Shown here piece by piece: positions 1-5,047 of a stretch of DNA of 6,359 nucleotides. Made by a program: the position numbers and the translations under genes. The notes under the pieces are model-generated. The model saw only the letters and a list, made by a program, of their open reading frames with translations, was not told the DNA's origin and ran no database searches. This DNA is from Deltaproteobacteria bacterium (GTDB lineage: Bacteria; Desulfobacterota; DSM-4660; Desulfatiglandales; Desulfatiglandaceae): assembly GCA_029932035.1 (NCBI GenBank), contig JAOZQV010000224.1, forward strand, positions 1 through 6,359. The letters run 5' to 3'. Within the stretch, counting starts at the first letter, position 1, and the number at the start of each line of letters is the position of its first letter.

Positions 1-581
1 TAGTCAAGCTCTGGGAAGGTGGTCAAGAAATCAGGATGTCAAAGAGGGCAGGGACGTTTGTTACGCTTAGGGAATTGATGGATAATGTGGGAGAGGATGC
101 GGTTCGGTTTGTGTTCTTGACGAAAAATCACGAATCCCCCCTTGATTTTGACATCGATCTTGTGAAAAAAAAGGATAGTGACAATCCTGTCTATTATGTT
201 CAGTACGCCCATGCCAGGATATGCAGCATTTTCAGGAAGGCGGAGGCCGAGGGAATCTTTGTCCCGGATCAATCTGGTGGTCTCGCAAAGTGCCTTGTAT
301 TAGAGGAAGAACTGGCGCTTATCAGGGCGATGGCGGGTTTTCCGTCTCTTTTGAAGGAGATTTGCGTAACATTGGAGCCCCATCGTTTGACCTACTATCT
401 CACTGATTTGGCCGCGCTGTTTCATAGATACTTTAATTTGGGGACAAAAATTTCCGACCATCGCATTATTACGAAGGACAAGGCCTTGAGCCAGGCAAGG
501 TTGTTCTTGGCAGAAGGGATAAGGACCGTCATTGCTAACGGATTGGACCTCCTTGGGATTGAGGCTCCCGAAAAAATGTGA
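1..581 (+). CDS. argS: Arginyl-tRNA synthetase, C-terminal part (5' end outside window)
   Basis: Class I aminoacyl-tRNA synthetase that attaches arginine to tRNA-Arg in the cytoplasm. The reading frame is open to the left edge (first whole codon at base 3), so only the last 192 residues are visible; the ATG at 36 is an internal Met within the signature loop, not a start. The visible part begins with the KMSKS-type catalytic loop (RMSKRAG, about residues 11-17), then the conserved segment with DNPVYYVQYAHARI that opens the all-helical DALR anticodon-binding domain, and it ends in the family-typical LLGIEAPEKM. The HIGH motif and the N-terminal Add-1 domain must lie upstream. An A8 run (165-172) encodes V-K-K-K. 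The SPOR-domain gene follows after 55 bases on the same strand, probably in the same transcript. Identification rests on clear motif recognition; the truncation is due only to the window edge. Confidence 0.96.
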   Translation, partial: VKLWEGGQEIRMSKRAGTFVTLRELMDNVGEDAVRFVFLTKNHESPLDFDIDLVKKKDSDNPVYYVQYAHARICSIFRKAEAEGIFVPDQSGGLAKCLVLEEELALIRAMAGFPSLLKEICVTLEPHRLTYYLTDLAALFHRYFNLGTKISDHRIITKDKALSQARLFLAEGIRTVIANGLDLLGIEAPEKM

Positions 582-636
582 ATGGAGAAATTTCAAATTC
601 GCAATTCCGGTGTATCCGGATTAGGATTGTGCCAGT

Positions 637-1269
637 ATGGGCCGAAAAGAAACCAGGGCCGGGAAAACGGGGAAAAGATATCATTTTGAGTTGTCCCTTA
701 CCTCCATTTTTCTTTGGAGCGTTGGGGTCCTTGTTCTCTTAGCCTGGATTTTTACCCTTGGAGTTCTTGCAGGGAGGGGTCTGCTGCCGGGTGGCGTCAA
801 GACCTTAGCTGAATTGAAGATTCAGATCGGCAAGCTCCAGCAGATGATCAGCAAGAAGGATCGATCTGAATTAGAGCGGATAAAGGAGTTACAGAAGGAT
901 CCAAAATTCGCATTTTATGATGAGCTTTCTGGTAAAAGAAGCGATGTGGTCAAGAAACCCTCGTATCCACCTAAGAGGCGGAAAAAGGATCTCAGGGAGC
1001 GCAAAGAGGACAAAGGCTCTAAAGCCCTGACAAGATATATAGTCCAGGTTGCGTCCTTGGACAGCGAGGCCAAGGCGACTGAAATGGTTGCCCGGTTAAT
1101 CGGGCAAGGTTATCCAGCCTATTCTTACAAGGTTTTCATAAAAGGGCGTAGATATTTCCGGGTAAGATGCGGCATGTTCAAGACCAAGGATGAGGCCATT
1201 AATACTAAGAAGCGTTTGGCCAAAAATGAAAAACTCGATGGTTTAGTTAGAAAGGTCGAGAGAAAGTGA
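637..1269 (+). CDS. SPOR-domain inner-membrane protein (FtsN/DedD-like architecture)
   Basis: A 210-residue, single-pass, probably type II membrane protein. A basic cytoplasmic N-terminus (residues 1-18, many K/R) is followed by one hydrophobic helix (about 22-46), a charged periplasmic linker with likely coiled coil (about 56-90), a short FAFYDELS segment (91-98) of a kind often seen in such linkers, a Lys/Arg-rich stretch (106-128) and a C-terminal SPOR domain (about 131-208, starting YIVQVASLDSEAKA and containing YFRVRCGMF). SPOR domains bind glycan strands stripped of stem peptides and often localise proteins to the division septum; that role here is inference from the family. ATG 637 is the first start after an in-frame stop at 622-624, with an AGGA (623-626) ten bases upstream. 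It lies between argS and an argA-like gene. It has the layout of FtsN or DedD but is not close enough to name. Confidence 0.88.
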   Translation: MGRKETRAGKTGKRYHFELSLTSIFLWSVGVLVLLAWIFTLGVLAGRGLLPGGVKTLAELKIQIGKLQQMISKKDRSELERIKELQKDPKFAFYDELSGKRSDVVKKPSYPPKRRKKDLRERKEDKGSKALTRYIVQVASLDSEAKATEMVARLIGQGYPAYSYKVFIKGRRYFRVRCGMFKTKDEAINTKKRLAKNEKLDGLVRKVERK

Positions 1270-1330
1270 AAAGCCTAAAGTTATAGGTGGTATCTGACGA
1301 TGGTAACTGACCAAGACTAAAGAGATAAGA

Positions 1331-1825
1331 ATGATAAATGACAGTGATAAATACCCCCGTATTAGAAAGGCTGTGGCAGCGGATGTTGAACTGGCCCACA
1401 AGATCCTGAACTTTTTTGCAGAAAAGGGTCTTCTTTTGCCAAGGTCGTTGAGTGAGCTTTACGATCACTTGAGGGACTATTTTGTCTTGGAAGTGGATCA
1501 GGGGGAAATTATCCAGGGTATATGCGGGTTAGGCATATGCTGGAAGGATCTGGCAGAGATTGAATCCTTGGCCGTATCTGACGAGCACCAGGGAAAGGGT
1601 TTCGGTCTCAAACTTGTTGATGCGTGTCTAAAGGAGGCCCGCTTGCTTGGGATAAACAAGGTCTTTACCCTTACCTATGTCCCGGACTTCTTCCTGAAAC
1701 TCGGGTTCAGGGAGGTTGATAAAGCAGTCCTTCCCCAGAAGATATGGGCTGATTGCCTGAAGTGCCCAAAGTTTCCCAATTGCGATGAGACGGCATTGAT
1801 GCTCAACCTCAAGGAAGCATTGTAA
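1331..1825 (+). CDS. argA: Short GNAT N-acetyltransferase, ArgA-like (putative N-acetylglutamate synthase)
   Basis: A 164-residue single-domain GNAT protein. The family uses acetyl-CoA to acetylate an amine; short ArgA-type members make N-acetylglutamate, the first step of arginine biosynthesis, without the amino-acid-kinase domain of classical ArgA. Visible features: N-terminal IRKAVAADVELAHKIL, a LLLPRSLSELYDHLRDY segment (35-50), the core strand with DLAEIESLAV (73-82), the acetyl-CoA pyrophosphate-binding loop QGKGFG (87-92), TYVPDFFLKLGF (115-126) and a C-terminal segment with three cysteines, DCLKCPKFPNC (141-151). ATG 1331 is the first ATG after an in-frame stop at 1304-1306; the Shine-Dalgarno is weak (AGAGATAAG just upstream). 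The preceding gene ends 61 bases before it, so the two are likely co-transcribed. Assignment to glutamate acetylation is by family resemblance, and another amine substrate cannot be excluded. Confidence 0.82.
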   Translation: MINDSDKYPRIRKAVAADVELAHKILNFFAEKGLLLPRSLSELYDHLRDYFVLEVDQGEIIQGICGLGICWKDLAEIESLAVSDEHQGKGFGLKLVDACLKEARLLGINKVFTLTYVPDFFLKLGFREVDKAVLPQKIWADCLKCPKFPNCDETALMLNLKEAL

Positions 1826-1850
1826 TTGACTATTGACTATTGACTATTGA
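1826..1850 (+). repeat. Tandem 7-base repeat, three copies of TTGACTA plus a partial fourth
   Basis: Perfect head-to-tail copies of TTGACTA lie at 1826-1832, 1833-1839 and 1840-1846, followed by a partial TTGA at 1847-1850. The array starts directly after the argA-like stop codon and fills the first part of the 89-base gap before tatB. Each unit contains TTGACT, one mismatch from a sigma-70 -35 box; the first copy could pair with AATATT at 1850-1855 (18-base spacer, 4 of 6 matches to TATAAT), giving a weak possible promoter for tatB. It may equally be a neutral short tandem repeat of the kind scattered between genes in some bacterial genomes. Confidence 0.85.
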
Positions 1851-1903
1851 ATATTTGTGGAATTGATTGGTCACGGAGTTCCTTAACTTTAGGCACTTAT
1901 AAT

Positions 1904-1909
1904 AGGAGG
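1904..1909 (+). promoter_or_regulatory. Strong ribosome binding site of tatB
   Basis: AGGAGG, a full match to the anti-Shine-Dalgarno core, lies five bases before the ATG at 1915. It fixes the tatB start and is the strongest ribosome binding site among the plus-strand genes here, whose other starts have only AGGA, GGAG or weaker matches. This suggests that tatB is translated efficiently and independently of the genes upstream. Confidence 0.85.
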
Positions 1910-1914
1910 ATAAT

Positions 1915-2316
1915 ATGTTTGGCATGGGTATGCCCGAACTGATTATTATATTGGTTATTGCCTTGATCGTTATCGGGCCCAAGAAGCTGCCCGATCTGGC
2001 AAAGGCCCTTGGAAAGGGGATGTCTGAATTCAAAAAAGCCACCCAGGAGATTAAGGGAAGCCTCAACATGGAGGAGGAGTTCAAAGAGGTGAAAGAGGAT
2101 CTAATAGATTCTGTCAGCGGTCTAAACAAACCGCTTGATCTGGAACATGACAAATCCCCTGATGATGAACCACCAAAGTATGATGACTTCGATGAAATGT
2201 TGGATGACTACGATCAAGCAAAGCAAAAACAAGAGGAAGAGGGCGAACCTCTAAAAGAAGAGATGACCCAAAAAAAAGAGTCAGGCGCTTCAACGGAGAA
2301 AAACCGGAATGACTGA
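1915..2316 (+). CDS. tatB: Sec-independent protein translocase subunit TatB (TatA/B family)
   Basis: A 133-residue TatA/B-family protein of the twin-arginine translocation system, which exports folded proteins with RR signal peptides across the inner membrane; TatB works with TatC in substrate recognition. The N-terminus is a short transmembrane helix (about 7-20) with Glu at position 8, a G21-P22 hinge followed by KKLPDLAKALGKG, then an amphipathic helix (about 23-48) and a long, highly acidic, probably disordered tail (75-133, rich in D, E and K). Glu8 and I-G-P rather than F-G-P at the hinge favour TatB over TatA, as does adjacency to tatC, but single TatA/B proteins can serve both roles. 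The start is supported by AGGAGG at 1904-1909. The 3' end overlaps tatC by 8 bases. An A8 run at 2270-2277 lies in the tail codons. Confidence 0.88.
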   Translation: MFGMGMPELIIILVIALIVIGPKKLPDLAKALGKGMSEFKKATQEIKGSLNMEEEFKEVKEDLIDSVSGLNKPLDLEHDKSPDDEPPKYDDFDEMLDDYDQAKQKQEEEGEPLKEEMTQKKESGASTEKNRND

Positions 2317-3085
2317 TGAGGATAAGCAGCCTTTCTTAGGCCATTTGGAGGAACTGCGGAAGAGGCTTGTGATATGCGCCATTGCCGTGGGTGTTGGGTT
2401 TGCCGTTTCATACGCGTTTTCTGAAAGGCTTTTCAATTTGTTGATCATGCCCCTCAAGGCGGTTATGCCGGAGGGTGATCAACTTATTTTCACCAACCTC
2501 CCTGAGATGTTTTTTACTTACCTGAAGGTGGCCTTCCTATCGGGCGTTTTACTCATGGCCCCTGTTATCTTTTATCAGTTATGGATGTTTATTGCCCCCG
2601 GTCTATACCGGAGAGAAAAAAAATATGTAATTCCCTTTGTGGTAGCCTCTACCATCCTCTTCGTAGGTGGAGCGCTTTTTGGCTATTTCGTTGTCTTCCC
2701 CTTCGGGTTCAAATTTTTCATAGGGTTTTCCAATGAGTATGTGAAGGCCCTCCCATCGGTTAAGCAATATTTCTCCTTTGCCATAAAGCTCCTCTTTGCC
2801 TTTGGCATAGTTTTTGAGCTCCCTGTGGTTATTTTCTTTTTGACAAAAATGGGGATTGTTACGCCCGAATTATTGAGCCGGAAAAGAAAATATGCAATAC
2901 TGTTAACCTTTGTTTTGGCCGCCATATTGACCCCGCCGGATGTTATTACCCAGTGTATGATGGCGGGCCCTTTGATAATATTGTACGAAATAGGGATCTT
3001 AGTTTCCAGGACTGCGCGGAATAAAAAGGAAGCAAGGGAGGCGAAAAAGGAAGAGGAGGAAAAGAAGGAAGATGAGGAAGGTTGA
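2309..3085 (+). CDS. tatC: Sec-independent protein translocase subunit TatC
   Basis: A 258-residue six-helix inner-membrane protein, the receptor for twin-arginine signal peptides. The N-terminal cytoplasmic motif HLEELRKRL (12-20) precedes TM1; helices are about 20-38, 72-93, 107-131, 155-178, 193-208 and 212-233. Residues known to matter in E. coli TatC occur at the same positions: E15 and R17, F94 and E103 in QLWMFIAPGLYRRE (90-103), E170 in VFELP, and D211 in TPPD. The first cytoplasmic loop and the E103 region form the signal-peptide site in this family, so the protein should be functional. The C-terminus (239-258) is a Lys/Glu-rich tail. ATG 2309 lies inside the end of tatB (ATGACTGA), with GGAG (2295-2298) ten bases upstream, indicating translational coupling. 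Its stop is only 6 bases from the stop of the convergent lipoprotein gene. An A8 run occurs at 2616-2623. Confidence 0.97.
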   Translation: MTDEDKQPFLGHLEELRKRLVICAIAVGVGFAVSYAFSERLFNLLIMPLKAVMPEGDQLIFTNLPEMFFTYLKVAFLSGVLLMAPVIFYQLWMFIAPGLYRREKKYVIPFVVASTILFVGGALFGYFVVFPFGFKFFIGFSNEYVKALPSVKQYFSFAIKLLFAFGIVFELPVVIFFLTKMGIVTPELLSRKRKYAILLTFVLAAILTPPDVITQCMMAGPLIILYEIGILVSRTARNKKEAREAKKEEEEKKEDEEG

Positions 3086-3090
3086 ACCCG

Positions 3091-3113
3091 GTTACCGATA
3101 AAGTAACATTTTG
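3091..3113 (+). terminator. Weak possible terminator downstream of tatC
   Basis: GTTAC (3091-3095) and GTAAC (3103-3107) can form a 5-bp stem with a 7-base loop, followed by ATTTTG (four T at 3109-3112). Outside it GAAC (3084-3087) and GTTC (3113-3116) could pair across an internal loop. It begins just after the tatC stop but lies mostly in the last codons of the convergent gene. The stem is short and AT-rich, so it would be a poor intrinsic terminator; no better one is visible here. Confidence 0.22.
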
Positions 3114-5047
3114 TTCCCTGAAATGGTCAATAAAATGGGTTCTTTCTCTGCCTCCCCGTTGGAGTCAAAAGTGATGATGCCGGAAACCCCTTCAAATCCT
3201 TGAGACCCAAGTAATGCTTTCACCAGATCTTTTCTTGTTTGTATTTCTTGCCTTGAGAGCGCTTTCTTCAAGAATCTGATGGTATCGTAACCATTGGCGG
3301 CTAAGATGCCAGGATCAACATCAAAATTTTCTCTATACTCTTCAACAAATACCCGTACACCCGGCTCCTCGGAGTTCGCAACAAAGCCGGAACAAAAAAG
3401 AGCCCCCTGGATGTAGTCCTTTGCCATCTCTACCAATTTGGGAGATTGCCAGGCGCTGGTCCCTAAGAGTTGAACTCCCAGGACGTCGTGAAAGGCCAGT
3501 TGTGGAGTGATCATTGCTACACGCTGAAAACTATCCGGTATAAAAATGGCATCGAAATCTATGATAGGCTCCGGTTCTTCCGGATCGATTGAGGTCTCTT
3601 CATCCAACGGGGTCTTCATATCTTCAAGCCTTTGCATTAGGGATGCCGGTCTCGGGTAGTAAAGCCCCACCATTTTCTTTATCTGGTCGGCAAAATCCGT
3701 ATCATTGACCCCATAGGACTCCACAGCGGTCACTGTTCCGCCCATATCATTTAACCTGTCCCAGAAAAGGTGCATGCAGTAACGGCCATAGGCATTGTCC
3801 GGGTATAAGATCCCAAAACGTTTCATGCCCATTTGGCCCATTGCAACATCAAGAAGGCCTTCCACCTCTTGAGAGGGAGTAAGAAAATTGCGGAAAATCA
3901 TTTCGCCTTCTTCCACAATTCCCTCCCTCTTTGTCAGGGCGATGATCGGAATGCCCATTTCCTGGGCCTTCTTAGCTACGGCTATGGCTGCTCTGCTCGA
4001 AACAGGGCCGATTATAGCCATGATCTTTTCATCAATAACGAGATTTTCAAGCGCCGATAGGGCCTCTTCCGGTTCCCCCTTTGTATCTCTTATCAATAAC
4101 TCCAGGCCTGTCTCGGCAGTTTGATCCCAGTGCACGCCAAGTCCGAGTTCAACCCCTTTCAAGACCTCCTCGCCGTAAATGGAAAAAGGGCCACTAAGGG
4201 GAAGCAAGCACCCTAACACACCCTGTTTGACCGCCATTTCGTCTTTTGCATGCTTTAAAAGCGCCCTTCCCTTTAAGAGCCACTCTTCGTCCTTGGTGGA
4301 ATGAATCAGGGATGTTGCCGCTTCTTTCGCCTGTTTCATGTCGTTCTGTTCGAGATAAATGGAGGCTATCCGGTAATAGATCTTCGGGGCATAAAGGGTT
4401 CCTGCAGCATCTGCTGCAAGCTGGTCAAGCGATGTTGGCTCGCTGCTCGATATCAATTCGTTCAGTTTTTCATCGAGTTGAACTATCCTTTGGGGATCAT
4501 CGGACCATGCCTCCTTCGCCTTAAGCCACCAGCGGAAGGCCCGGACCGTATCCCCTAAAGCCCTGTAGTTATCCCCGAGGAGTATCAGGATATCTCTCTT
4601 CAAGGGATGGTCGGGATATCTGTCAAGCCATTCGAGCCCCTTGGTTGCAGAACGTTTATGCTCGCCAATCCGGGAAAGGATGTCAGCGATCTCATATTGT
4701 ACTCCTGGTATCCAGGTATAATCAGGATATTCTCGAGAAATCTTTTCTAAGATAGGTAGGGCATTTTCGGGCTGGTTAAGCTTGAGGTATATTTCGGATG
4801 TGCGTTTAAGCGCCAGGGCTGATTTTTCACCCTTAGGCGCATCTTTAAGAAAGACCCCATAAGCATTTAGGGCCTTTTCTAACTCACCATTTTCTAAGTA
4901 CCCCTCGGCCCGGGCAAGTGGCCCCGGTCTAACCTGCTCCACTTTAACAGGCGGAGGCGTCTTGGTCTGACATGCAGCCAAAAAAAAGGCTATCCCCACC
5001 ATTAAGGCGGGGACAGCCCTTTTTGCTAAAAAAAACCGGATGATCAC
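3092..5047 (-). CDS. TPR plus periplasmic-binding-fold lipoprotein (LpoA-like, penicillin-binding-protein activator family)
   Basis: A 651-residue lipoprotein. A type II signal peptide (basic residues R4, K9, R10; hydrophobic about 11-25) ends in lipobox L-A-A-C with lipidated Cys26, followed by a Pro-rich linker. Residues about 42-270 are helical TPR-like repeats ([57 protein letters not shown]). Residues about 275-650 form a type 1 periplasmic-binding fold ([49 protein letters not shown], a late AANGYDTI), with an acidic, Pro-rich insertion at about 463-497. This order matches LpoA, an outer-membrane activator of PBP1A, but ligand-binding or transport roles remain possible. The start is GTG 5047, overlapping the dnaK stop (GTGA), with GAGGA (5057-5061) nine bases upstream; the later Met16 would remove the charged n-region. 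A terminator-like hairpin is embedded in codons 10-20. Confidence 0.86.
   Translation of the reverse strand: MIIRFFLAKRAVPALMVGIAFFLAACQTKTPPPVKVEQVRPGPLARAEGYLENGELEKALNAYGVFLKDAPKGEKSALALKRTSEIYLKLNQPENALPILEKISREYPDYTWIPGVQYEIADILSRIGEHKRSATKGLEWLDRYPDHPLKRDILILLGDNYRALGDTVRAFRWWLKAKEAWSDDPQRIVQLDEKLNELISSSEPTSLDQLAADAAGTLYAPKIYYRIASIYLEQNDMKQAKEAATSLIHSTKDEEWLLKGRALLKHAKDEMAVKQGVLGCLLPLSGPFSIYGEEVLKGVELGLGVHWDQTAETGLELLIRDTKGEPEEALSALENLVIDEKIMAIIGPVSSRAAIAVAKKAQEMGIPIIALTKREGIVEEGEMIFRNFLTPSQEVEGLLDVAMGQMGMKRFGILYPDNAYGRYCMHLFWDRLNDMGGTVTAVESYGVNDTDFADQIKKMVGLYYPRPASLMQRLEDMKTPLDEETSIDPEEPEPIIDFDAIFIPDSFQRVAMITPQLAFHDVLGVQLLGTSAWQSPKLVEMAKDYIQGALFCSGFVANSEEPGVRVFVEEYRENFDVDPGILAANGYDTIRFLKKALSRQEIQTRKDLVKALLGSQGFEGVSGIITFDSNGEAEKEPILLTISGNKMLLYR
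4980..5024 (-). terminator. Intrinsic terminator of dnaK, lying inside the lipoprotein signal-peptide codons
   Basis: Read on the minus strand, a 5' arm (5018-5006) and a 3' arm (5000-4988) pair over 13 bp with two G-U wobbles and no mismatch, closing a 5-base UUAAU loop (5005-5001). Eight U follow directly (4987-4980), and an A-tract precedes the 5' arm (complement of 5024-5020). The first stem base lies 25 bases after the dnaK stop, a normal place for its terminator. In the plus orientation the two wobbles become A-C mismatches, so the hairpin is better suited to minus-strand RNA. It overlaps codons for about residues 8-23 of the lipoprotein, so termination there would cut that gene off. 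The structure is seen directly; activity is inferred. Confidence 0.62.

Noticed and set aside
36..38. ATG 36 as the start of a separate small gene
   Set aside because: The frame continues upstream to the window edge with typical arginyl-tRNA synthetase residues (VKLWEGGQEIR), and this Met is part of the MSK catalytic loop.
606..620. TCCGG/CCGGA 5-bp hairpin between argS and the SPOR gene as a terminator
   Set aside because: The stem is only five base pairs and no T-tract follows; the genes are most simply co-transcribed.
1898..1903. Perfect TATAAT before tatB as a -10 promoter box
   Set aside because: A start about seven bases downstream would lie at the AGGAGG site, leaving the transcript without a ribosome binding site, and no -35 box lies 16-18 bases upstream (GGAGTT at 1875-1880).
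1830..2153. 107-codon minus-strand frame across tatB and its upstream gap
   Set aside because: It is the shadow of the conserved tatB frame, runs through the tandem repeat and has no family features.
5000..5002. Met16 ATG as the true start of the lipoprotein
   Set aside because: It would leave a signal peptide with no positive n-region and only about ten residues before the lipobox Cys, while GTG 5047 has a good Shine-Dalgarno and gives a normal signal peptide. The ATG also lies in the hairpin loop and arm.
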